From: CAIXSE01 sp040769125
GTDB taxonomy: Bacteria; Actinomycetota; Thermoleophilia; UBA2241
Assembly: GCA_040769125.1 (NCBI GenBank)
Contig: JAXGLO010000001.1
Coordinates: 1,116,001-1,180,000 of the forward strand
DNA length: 64,000 bases
Reading direction: 5' to 3'
The position numbers and the translations under genes are program-made. This document shows positions 34,639 through 41,597 of the stretch, piece by piece. The notes beneath the pieces are model-generated. The model was not told the DNA's origin. It worked only from the letters and a program-made list of their open reading frames with translations, and did not search any database. Within the stretch, counting starts at the first letter, position 1, and every line of letters begins with the position of its first letter.

Positions 34639-35682
34639 TCAGGCGCACTCCTTCGCGCGGCTGAGATGCTGGTAGATGAGGCCGCACGTCTCGAAGACGC
34701 CGACCGGTGACACGAGGAGGAAGGTACCGTTCTCGCGGGCGAGTTCGACGACGTCAGGCTCCGGGTCGATCCCGTTCACGAAACAGATTCCGGGGACGTC
34801 CATGAGTTCGGCCACGCGCAGCATCTGCAGGCTGGCCAGGTTGCTCACCAGGAGGGTACTGTCGGAGGCCTCGTTGAGGAGGTCGCTGACGCGGTCGCCG
34901 GCGTACACGCGGCTGATCTCGGTGCCGTTCGGCTTGCCGGGCGTGACGACGCGCGCGCCGATGTCCCGGGCCATATCCTCGAGTCTCATCTGCGACCGTG
35001 TGAGCGGTGTCTCCAGCATCCTGATGATGGGTTCGACGGCGGCGGCCTCCGCGTCGGCTCTGCCGCCGTCTCCGATGCGGGCGAAGAAGACCGCTGACTC
35101 GAGGGTGGCGGAGATGTCGAGGTACTCGACGAAGATGTCGTCGGGGAGGTGAAGGGGGTCGGGCGCAAAGGTGATGATGCTCTTGACCCCCGCGCGCACG
35201 AGCGCATCCGCGGCGCTTTGAGCTGCGCCCTCAGGCACCGTCAGTATCGCGATCTCGATGCCGAGGCTGCGCACGAGCTCTTCCATGTGCGTCGCATCCA
35301 GGCACCGGCACCCGTTGATGGTCGTGCCGGCGATCGCGGGGTCGCTGTCGAAGGCCACGAAGAACGCGGCCGCCGAATCTGCTCTGACGGCGTGCGCGAG
35401 GATCGCCCGGCCGAGGTTGCCGACGCCGACCAGGGCGATGCCGTGGCGTCGCGGGCCGTCGAGAAACCTGCTCATGCTGGTGATACCCGCGGAGACGTCG
35501 TATCCCTTGTTGGGGCTGCCGGAATATCCGATGACCATGAGGTCGCGGCGCACTTGCGCCGCCGTGACCGCCGCGTGCCTCGCCAGCTCATGAGAGTAGA
35601 CGTACTCGATGCCGTCGTCGCGCAGCGCTGTGAGTACCCTGCGGTAGCGACTTATGCGCGACACGGTTTTCCTCGAGACCAC
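34639..35682 (-). CDS. rex: Redox-sensing repressor Rex fused to a DRTGG domain
   Basis: The protein is 347 aa; ordinary Rex is about 210-230. The GTG start at 35682 has CAGGAG upstream. Residues 5-80 are the winged helix (SHELARHAAVTAAQVRRDL, GYSGSPNKGYDV). Residues 81-205 are the Rossmann NAD(H) domain (ALVGVGNLGRAI). Residues about 231-345 (MRLEDMARDIGARVV, VYAGDRVSDLLNEAS, VNGIDPEP) match DRTGG domains, usually separate small proteins in hydrogenase operons. Rex leaves DNA when NADH is high; the extra domain may add a second ligand input. It is the first gene of the rex-HATPase-hydC-hydB-hydA operon. Confidence 0.9.
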   Translation of the reverse strand: MVSRKTVSRISRYRRVLTALRDDGIEYVYSHELARHAAVTAAQVRRDLMVIGYSGSPNKGYDVSAGITSMSRFLDGPRRHGIALVGVGNLGRAILAHAVRADSAAAFFVAFDSDPAIAGTTINGCRCLDATHMEELVRSLGIEIAILTVPEGAAQSAADALVRAGVKSIITFAPDPLHLPDDIFVEYLDISATLESAVFFARIGDGGRADAEAAAVEPIIRMLETPLTRSQMRLEDMARDIGARVVTPGKPNGTEISRVYAGDRVSDLLNEASDSTLLVSNLASLQMLRVAELMDVPGICFVNGIDPEPDVVELARENGTFLLVSPVGVFETCGLIYQHLSRAKECA

Positions 35683-35730
35683 CGCGGCTCCTGGATCGAA
35701 AGAGGGAGGGAGATCGCAACGGAGGCGACG

Positions 35731-35777
35731 CTGTGAAATCCGTCACAATTATCGCTTCGCGGCGCTTCGGCTGTCAA
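35731..35777 (-). promoter_or_regulatory. Promoter of the rex-hyd operon with overlapping Rex operator
   Basis: On the minus strand TTGACA (35777-35772), 18 bp, and GATAAT (35753-35748) form a near-consensus promoter. At 35731-35748, directly overlapping and following the -10 box, lies TTGTGA-6 bp-TCACAG. It matches the Rex consensus TTGTGA-6 bp-TCACAA at 11 of 12 positions. The rex start is 49 bp downstream. Rex bound here would block polymerase, giving autorepression and NADH-dependent induction of the hydrogenase. Confidence 0.8.
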
Positions 35778-36137
35778 CACGCCGCTGAGCTGTAGCCGCC
35801 TCGGCTCGGCGCTGCTCCGATCGGCGTCGTGCGAATCGGCACAGTGTGGCTGCTGCCCGGGGCGGCTACGCCACGTGATGCCGATTACTCTGCCGTCTGT
35901 TAGCTACCTGAGTGTCGCTTCGCTCCGACCTGATCTGCATGAGTGGAGTGTCTGATCGGTATGCGGGCGTTTCGAGTGAACGGTTCACGCGGATTACGTA
36001 TCGGGGCTGTTCAGGAAGACTTCGGTGTCTCGAAGGGGCTAGGTAAGACATCCTGACAGCAGCTGTACCGAGCCTCCTCTGGACGAAGGCGATAAACTAT
36101 TCGTATTCGGCGCAGCGAACAGCTATGAGGAGGTAAT
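35778..36137. other. Gene-free stretch between the divergent rex and membrane-protein genes
   Basis: These 360 bp contain no frame with coding character. The right part becomes AT-richer towards the next gene, which has a GAGGAGG ribosome-binding site at about 36128. No repeats or hairpins stand out beyond short GC dyads. Confidence 0.5.
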
Positions 36138-37124
36138 GTGGACCCTAAGGTGGGCATGTCAGTCCAGGCTGTTTTGACCGTAGGCTTCGTGTTCCTGCTG
36201 GGTCTCTCACCGTTGTGGCAGGCTTCAATTATCATAGCCGTAGTCACCTTAGTGTGGTGGCTTTATCTTGATGTACGTTATGCTCTCGCACTTGGTAATA
36301 AGGAGCGCTCGCGGCGAAGGGCGGGGAGGGACCATATAGTGACAGCCCAAATTGCGGCACTCTGTGGTGTGGGACTAGCGTCGGGCTTGGCGGGCAGGTA
36401 TGCGGGCATAAGACTCACGCAGAGCCCTGCCTGGTACTTGTTCGAAATCGCCGCTGCAGCGGTCTTCTTGGTGATGTTTCTGTCGAGCTTGATTGACTGG
36501 TACTACATACGGCCTCGACTTGACGGAGTGGTGTGCGAGCCGCCTTGTCGTACATCCATGCACCATGGCTGGCGTCGGGTCACTCGGGTTTGGTTTATTC
36601 ACCGGGCGGTGGCTCTTGGCCTTTGGTGTTTTGCAGCTGCTGCAGCCTTGACGTTTTTCGTCACAGCGATCATTGTCACGGCTGGCATCGGAACAATCGA
36701 CGAAAGTATAACCGTTGCTATTACACTCTTTGCTGCCGTTATCGCTCTGATTGGGTATTTCGTCGTCGGCTATCGCCAAGCGTTTACGTTTGCGTTCATG
36801 CCGGTTACGTACAAGATCGGCGATGAACTTTATAAGGGCGAGGAGGTGGTCGGCTATCTGCGAGATGTGTCTGCACAGGGCGTCGTCATAGTCAGCCGGG
36901 ACGATGAATCTTCACCATGGACAATACGTCGTATGCCACTAGAGGAGCTCAACAAGTCAGGCTTTATTGCCCGCACGTTCATTGGTTGTCAAAATGGATG
37001 TTGCGGCGTGAATCGTGACAGTGGGCAGAGTCCTTATGATGACCCGAATCACGGAAATCAGTGCGAGTGGGATCCAAAACGTCTGGCGGGAGGTCGCCGG
37101 AAGAGGCGGATTATCGTGCTTTAG
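36138..37124 (+). CDS. Unknown polytopic membrane protein with cysteine-containing tail
   Basis: The protein is 328 aa from a GTG start behind GAGGAGG. About six hydrophobic segments are visible (near residues 8-26, 28-46, 70-88, 100-120, 155-180 and 190-210). A soluble C-terminal domain of about 110 residues follows, ending in FIGCQNGCCGVNRD and a basic tail. GC content and codon use are lower than in the neighbours, which suggests transfer. I recognise no family. A hairpin plus T tract overlaps its stop. Confidence 0.6.
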   Translation: MDPKVGMSVQAVLTVGFVFLLGLSPLWQASIIIAVVTLVWWLYLDVRYALALGNKERSRRRAGRDHIVTAQIAALCGVGLASGLAGRYAGIRLTQSPAWYLFEIAAAAVFLVMFLSSLIDWYYIRPRLDGVVCEPPCRTSMHHGWRRVTRVWFIHRAVALGLWCFAAAAALTFFVTAIIVTAGIGTIDESITVAITLFAAVIALIGYFVVGYRQAFTFAFMPVTYKIGDELYKGEEVVGYLRDVSAQGVVIVSRDDESSPWTIRRMPLEELNKSGFIARTFIGCQNGCCGVNRDSGQSPYDDPNHGNQCEWDPKRLAGGRRKRRIIVL

Positions 37125-37147
37125 CACGGCGGCCTCCTCGGGTTTTT
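37103..37147 (+). terminator. Hairpin with T tract at the end of the membrane-protein gene
   Basis: The inner stem CGTGC/GCACG (37115-37119, 37124-37128) and outer GAGG/CCTC arms are followed by ctcgggttttt. The stem overlaps the stop codon at 37122-37124. It is the window's best example of a U-tract terminator. Confidence 0.6.
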
Positions 37148-37319
37148 GCTGGGGGGAATGGACTCAAGTCAGTCGCGCTCAGTGACCGCGGCTACCGCTA
37201 CAGACGGGTGTTGCCTCGACCGTGCTTGGACTCTGTTGGCGAGAGCATCCTGCTCCCCTGATTCTTGAAGCCACCCTTAGTACGCATTCATGATGAGTGC
37301 GGAGAAGGAGGTGGCGTTC

Positions 37320-37536
37320 ATGACGGACATGCCCGACGAGGTGCAGCGCTGGACGGCGAAGCGCAAGGCAGCGGTGGTTCTCGGCATCGTGAAGGGTGAG
37401 ACCTCGGCTGCCGAGGCAGCCCGCAAGCACGGCCTCACGATCGTCGAGATCGAACGCTGGAAGGAGCAGTTCTTCGCCAGCGGCGAGCCCGTGAGGCCTG
37501 AGACGGCCGGCGGGGGCACGTGCTACACTCCGGCTG
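37320..37536 (+). pseudogene. Truncated transposase-type helix-turn-helix protein
   Basis: From the ATG at 37320, behind a strong GAAGGAGGT site, the first 60 residues read as a transposase-associated HTH: RWTAKRKAAVVLGIVKGETS, then AARKHGLTIVEIERWKEQF. The frame continues to 37715 but runs through the thioesterase gene in another frame, so the rest is not native. It is most likely the left end of an OrfA-like gene whose remainder was deleted. The thioesterase promoter lies at its broken end. Confidence 0.6.
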
Positions 37537-37992
37537 ATGAGCGCCACCGACCTGCAGCCGGCCTCGGCCCGTTTCTCGGTGCCAGTGCGTGTGCGATACG
37601 CGGAGACCGACGCTGCCGGCGTCGTCTATCACGCGAACTATCTCATCTACTTCGAGATTGCGCGCATCGAGCTGCTGCGGACGCTCGGGCGGCCCGTCAC
37701 GAGCATCGAAGCTGACGGCATTCTGCTGCCCGTCGTGGAGGCGCGCCTCAAGTACATCCGCCCGGCGTGCCTCGACGATCTGCTCGACGTCTCGCTGGGC
37801 CTCGAGTCGGTCGGTCCTGCGTCCTTCGCCTTTGAGTACGAGATCCACCGCGAGGGTCTTCTGCTGGCGACGGGCTGGACGCGAATGGCCGTCTGCGCCC
37901 GCGACACAGGCCGCGCCGTGGGCATGCCACCCTGGCTGCGCGATCTCTTTCGCGGCCTCGGCGGCCTCGGCGTGAGCGGGCGGCGTCGGTGA
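37537..37992 (+). CDS. YbgC/FadM-type acyl-CoA thioesterase (hotdog fold)
   Basis: The protein is 151 aa. The active-site segment YAETDAAGVVYHANYLIYFE (Asp in the TD pair, then YHANYL) defines the 4-hydroxybenzoyl-CoA thioesterase/YbgC group. The chain ends in a Gly/Arg-rich tail. A TACACT box at 37524-37529 stands seven bases before the ATG, consistent with leaderless initiation. The acyl substrate is unknown. The stop overlaps the rhomboid gene's GTG. Confidence 0.88.
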   Translation: MSATDLQPASARFSVPVRVRYAETDAAGVVYHANYLIYFEIARIELLRTLGRPVTSIEADGILLPVVEARLKYIRPACLDDLLDVSLGLESVGPASFAFEYEIHREGLLLATGWTRMAVCARDTGRAVGMPPWLRDLFRGLGGLGVSGRRR

Positions 37993-38942
37993 GCGCCATG
38001 CCGCCCGGGCGCTCGTCCTGGTCCAGCGATGCGGACGCGAGGTCCTGCTACCGTCATCCGGGCCGCGAGACCGGCGTGTCCTGCGCCAACTGCGGCCGGC
38101 CCATATGCTACGAGTGCATGATCTCAGCGCACGTGGGCTTCTGGTGCCCTGAGTGCGTCGCCGCGCAGAGCGCCGCCGACCCGCGCGCCCGCGTCGTCAC
38201 GCGCGGGCAGATCCGCACGCGCTGGGGCGCGGCCGGCACGGCGCCCGGGCAGGGAGGCCTGACGGCCACCACGGTCCTGTTGGCCGTCAACGTGCTCTTC
38301 TTTCTGGCCGAGCTCGCCTTCGGCGCCAGGTCCGTGATGAGCGGGGCCGCCGCTCGCGTTCTGCTCGACCTCGGCGCGCTGTACGTGCCGAGCGTGCTCG
38401 TGGAGCACGAGTACTGGCGCCTGATCACCTCGACCTTCCTTCACGGCAGCCTTCTTCACCTGGTGTTCAACATGTGGGCGCTCTGGGTGCTCGGAGGCTA
38501 CATGGAGGCGGCGCTGGGGCGGTTGCGCTTCCTGGCCCTCTACTTCGGCTCTGGCCTGGCCGGGTCGGTGCTCGTGTTGATTGCGGCGCCGGTGGGCTCG
38601 CTCGTGGTGGGCGCCTCCGGGGCCATCTACGGCCTCTTCGGCGCCCTCGCGGTGCACGCCTATCTCAACCGGGGTCGCGACGTCCACTCGCGGGCGATCC
38701 TCGGCAACGTGGTGTTCCTGCTGGCCATCAACCTTGCCTTCACGTTCTTGAGCACGATGATCTCATGGCAGGCGCACATCGGCGGCCTCCTGGCGGGGGC
38801 GGCGCTCACCTACACGTTCATGCTCGGCGGGCGGCGTGAGCCGCGCGGGAAGCTCGCCGCCATCGACCTGGTGGCGATGCTCATTCTCGCGGCGGTTCTG
38901 GTGGCGCTGACGTACTGGCGTGTCAGCGGCTTCACGGCGTAG
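37989..38942 (+). CDS. Rhomboid-family intramembrane serine protease with N-terminal zinc finger
   Basis: The protein is 317 aa from the GTG at 37989 (GTGA overlap with the thioesterase stop), or 314 aa from the ATG at 37998. Residues 18-60 form a B-box-like zinc finger (CANCGRPICYECM, WCPECV). Six membrane segments follow, with LHGSLLHLVFNMWALWVLG, the catalytic Ser in VGASGAIYGLFGA and the catalytic His in WQAHIGGLLAG. It cleaves transmembrane helices, and the zinc finger suggests a cytosolic partner. Confidence 0.92.
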   Translation: MSAMPPGRSSWSSDADARSCYRHPGRETGVSCANCGRPICYECMISAHVGFWCPECVAAQSAADPRARVVTRGQIRTRWGAAGTAPGQGGLTATTVLLAVNVLFFLAELAFGARSVMSGAAARVLLDLGALYVPSVLVEHEYWRLITSTFLHGSLLHLVFNMWALWVLGGYMEAALGRLRFLALYFGSGLAGSVLVLIAAPVGSLVVGASGAIYGLFGALAVHAYLNRGRDVHSRAILGNVVFLLAINLAFTFLSTMISWQAHIGGLLAGAALTYTFMLGGRREPRGKLAAIDLVAMLILAAVLVALTYWRVSGFTA

Positions 38943-39026
38943 CCTGGGAGCGCACCGGCTGCGACCACGGCGGCCGGTAGGGCGACGTCTGGCGATCGTG
39001 GGCGCGCGGAAAGGCACACGTCACAC

Positions 39027-39827
39027 GTGCAAGAGCTGAGGAGCGGGGTCTGGACGCACTCTGTGGTCGCTGGGGGATTCCCCACGATCAGCGCCGTCGT
39101 CTTCACGGCGCGCCGGGCATTCGTGGTCGACACGCTGCCGTCCCCGCGGGACGTGGAGCCGGTGCACGCGCACGTGCTCGACGAGGCCGGCGACCGTCGC
39201 GTGGTCGTCGTCAATACGCATCACCACTGGGATCACGTGTACGGCAACGCCGTATTCGCCGGCCATGACATCGTGGCGCACGAGGCCTGCCCGGGCCTCA
39301 TGCGTGCCGAGATGCGCGGCGCGGGGGGTTCGGCGCCCGAGCCGCCGGGCGAGGGCGTTCCTCTGCCCGGCATCACCTTCGGGGATCGCCTGGACTATCG
39401 TGACGAGGGAGAAACCGTGTGCCTCCTGCATGCCCCCGGTCATACCGAAGACTCGGTCGCGGTCCATGTGCCCGGCGCCCGGATCCTTCTGGGGGGCGAC
39501 GCGCTGGAGTGGCCGTTTCCCAGCTTCTCGCAGCGCGGCGGCCTGTGGCCGTGGGTGCGGACGTTTCGCCGCCTCAGGCGACTCCCGGTCGACATCGTCC
39601 TCCCGAGCCACGGACCGCCCATGGGGCCGGAGATCATCGACGCCAACGAACGGTACGTGACGGCGGTGCATGCGGCGGTCGTGGAGGCTCGCCGCAGAGG
39701 GGCCGCGCGGGAGGATCTCGACCTGCCGGCCGAGCGCTTCGTGCCGGCCGGGACCGGCGTCGACGCCGTGTACCGCGCGGCGCACGAAGCCAATCTCGCG
39801 TGGGCCTGGGCCGAGGGCGGGGAGTAG
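39027..39827 (+). CDS. Metallo-beta-lactamase-fold hydrolase
   Basis: The protein is 266 aa from a GTG at 39027. Metal motifs are VVNTHHHWDHVYGN, APGHTEDSVAV, LLGGDALEWPFPS and LPSHGPPMG, a complete MBL ligand set. A helical C-terminal region follows. The sequence resembles the broad glyoxalase-II/SoxH-like group. No substrate can be proposed. The preceding spacer (38943-39026) has no feature. Confidence 0.85.
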   Translation: MQELRSGVWTHSVVAGGFPTISAVVFTARRAFVVDTLPSPRDVEPVHAHVLDEAGDRRVVVVNTHHHWDHVYGNAVFAGHDIVAHEACPGLMRAEMRGAGGSAPEPPGEGVPLPGITFGDRLDYRDEGETVCLLHAPGHTEDSVAVHVPGARILLGGDALEWPFPSFSQRGGLWPWVRTFRRLRRLPVDIVLPSHGPPMGPEIIDANERYVTAVHAAVVEARRRGAAREDLDLPAERFVPAGTGVDAVYRAAHEANLAWAWAEGGE

Positions 39828-39877
39828 TCGTGCGCAGCAAAGTGGACGCTGTCGAGATGTTGAGGTAAAAACAGCCG

Positions 39878-40136
39878 ATGATGCTCTCGACGCAAGCTGA
39901 CTTCGCCGTGCGCGACGTCTACAAGGCGGTCGAAGGCTCATTTTTTTCTGTGCCGCTGCCGCCGGCGCCTGTAGTGCTGTGGCAACGAGCCGCGCGACAC
40001 TCAGCGCTTCTGGAGCGGTGTCGAGCGACTCCTCAGCGAGGAGATGCAGTCAACGACCTTCGCGGTCCACGTCGAGCCGCACCAGCGGACCTCCGGCTCG
40101 CCGGCCGCCAGCACGCCTCGAGGAGGTGAAACAGCA
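39878..40136 (+). pseudogene. Internally deleted Rrf2-family regulator
   Basis: Three pieces of an Rrf2 protein are recognisable in order. The ATG at 39878 gives MMLSTQADFAVR, the usual Rrf2 N-terminus. DVYKAVEGSFFS matches the central part. In another frame, from about 39996, RDTQRFWSGVERLLSEEMQ and STTFAVHVEPH match the C-terminal helix. The DNA-binding winged helix and the Cys cluster region are missing, so the gene is broken. It directly precedes a NifU-type scaffold gene, a common Rrf2/IscR neighbour. Confidence 0.55.
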
Positions 40137-40370
40137 ATGACCGAACTTAAGAAGCAGGTCGAGAAGGCCCTCGGGGACATCCGGCCAGCTCTCCAGGCCG
40201 ACGGTGGCGACATCGAGCTCATCGACGTGGTGGACGGCACCGTCAAGGTGCGTCTCCAGGGGGCCTGCGCCGGCTGCCCGATGTCTCAGCTCACGCTGAC
40301 CAACGGCGTGGAGCGGCACCTCAAGAACGTGGTGCCGGGTGTGGAGCGCGTGGAGAACGTGGCCGTCTGA
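40137..40370 (+). CDS. NifU C-terminal-type Fe-S scaffold/carrier protein
   Basis: This 77-aa protein starts at the ATG at 40137 behind AGGAGG. The whole protein is one NifU-C domain: LGDIRPALQADGGDIELIDV, VRLQGACAGCPMSQLTL with the C-x2-C cluster ligands, and a final strand. It stores or transfers [4Fe-4S] or [2Fe-2S] clusters, which fits a genome rich in FeS enzymes. A 10-bp hairpin terminator follows. Confidence 0.93.
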   Translation: MTELKKQVEKALGDIRPALQADGGDIELIDVVDGTVKVRLQGACAGCPMSQLTLTNGVERHLKNVVPGVERVENVAV

Positions 40371-40396
40371 GGCTCGCTTGGCACGAGTGATGCTGC

Positions 40397-40430
40397 GGCT
40401 GGCGAGAGCCCCTGCGGGCGCTCGCCAGCC
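40397..40430 (+). terminator. Hairpin after the NifU-type gene
   Basis: Arms ggctggcgag and ctcgccagcc (40397-40406, 40421-40430) are exact complements, and inner bases gccc/gggc can extend the stem. There is no clear T tract. Confidence 0.6.
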
Positions 40431-40572
40431 GCTCCTCGCGCAGCGGCAGCCCCGCCGTGTCGGCGCGGGGCCAACCACGGCGCGGGCGGTGCGTTTGCCC
40501 TCTTCTCAGCGGGCCTCGCTCTGTTTATTATAGTTTTAGAACTCGGTTGTCGGAATTGTGGAGGACGCGCGA

Positions 40573-41448
40573 ATGACACAGGCGTACAGCGGTGCGTCCG
40601 CGAACGTGGGCGTTATCGGGGGTTCGGGCTTCTACGACCTCCTCGAGGACGCTCGCGAAATCGTTCTGCAGACGCCCTTCGGCGCTCCCAGCGACTCGTT
40701 TTTCGTGGGAGACATCGGCGGCGTGCCGGTGGCCTTTCTGGCGCGGCACGGCCGCGGGCATCGCATCTCACCGTCTGAGGTCAACTACCGTGCCAACATC
40801 TGGGGCATGAAAGCTTTGGGCGTGAGCTCCATCCTCTCCGTCAGCGCTGTGGGCAGCCTCCGGGAGGAGGTGGCGCCGCTGCACGTGGTCGTGCCGGATC
40901 AGCTCTTCGACCGCACGAAGGCGCGTCCGAGCACATTCTTCGGCGACGGCGTCGTCGCGCATGTGGGCTTCGCCGATCCGTTCTGCCCGTACCTCAGCGG
41001 ACTCATCGTCGAGCACGGCCGCGCCTCCGGGGCAACTGTTCACGAAGGTGGCACGTACGTCTGCATCGAGGGTCCGCAGTTCTCCACGCGCGCCGAGAGC
41101 CGGGTGTACCGTCACCTCGGCTTCGACATCATCGGCATGACCAATCTCCAGGAGGCCAAGCTGGCCCGCGAGGCGGAGATCTGCTATGCCACCATGGCGA
41201 TGGTCACCGACTACGACGTGTGGTACGAGGCCGAGGAGGATGTCACGCTCGAGCAGGTCATCGCCAACGTTCAGCGCAACACGGAGACCGCTCGGAGCAT
41301 CGTGCACCGGGTCGTCGTGGCGCTCGATCACGGGCGAGACTGCGCCTGCCGGCATGCCGTTGAGCATGCCGTCAATACGTCGGTTGAGATGATTCCTGCC
41401 GCAACCAGAGAGAAGCTCGATCTGCTGATCGGGAAGTACCTGTCGTAA
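40573..41448 (+). CDS. mtnP: S-methyl-5'-thioadenosine phosphorylase
   Basis: The protein is 291 aa from the ATG at 40573; a GTG at 40558 overlaps the GGAGG site and is less likely. Motifs are VGVIGGSGFYD (phosphate site), HGRGHRISPSEVNYRANI, EGPQFSTRAESRVY and MTNLQEAKLAREAEICY with TDYDVW, all typical of MTA phosphorylases. It releases adenine and 5-methylthioribose-1-phosphate from MTA, a by-product of polyamine and radical SAM chemistry. An AT-rich TATTATAGT element near 40530 is the probable -10. MTI specificity cannot be excluded. Confidence 0.93.
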   Translation: MTQAYSGASANVGVIGGSGFYDLLEDAREIVLQTPFGAPSDSFFVGDIGGVPVAFLARHGRGHRISPSEVNYRANIWGMKALGVSSILSVSAVGSLREEVAPLHVVVPDQLFDRTKARPSTFFGDGVVAHVGFADPFCPYLSGLIVEHGRASGATVHEGGTYVCIEGPQFSTRAESRVYRHLGFDIIGMTNLQEAKLAREAEICYATMAMVTDYDVWYEAEEDVTLEQVIANVQRNTETARSIVHRVVVALDHGRDCACRHAVEHAVNTSVEMIPAATREKLDLLIGKYLS

Positions 41449-41597
41449 TGCCTCGCTGCGCGGGATGTGCGCGGCGAGTTGCTCCCATGAAGGAGCTTCA
41501 CCTGCGTCCGGCCTCGCGTTGATGCTGAGGAGCAACGCCCATTCGGCACGCGCGGCTGGGGAAGCAATGCCGTTCGAACCGGGAAAGGAGCCTCAGG

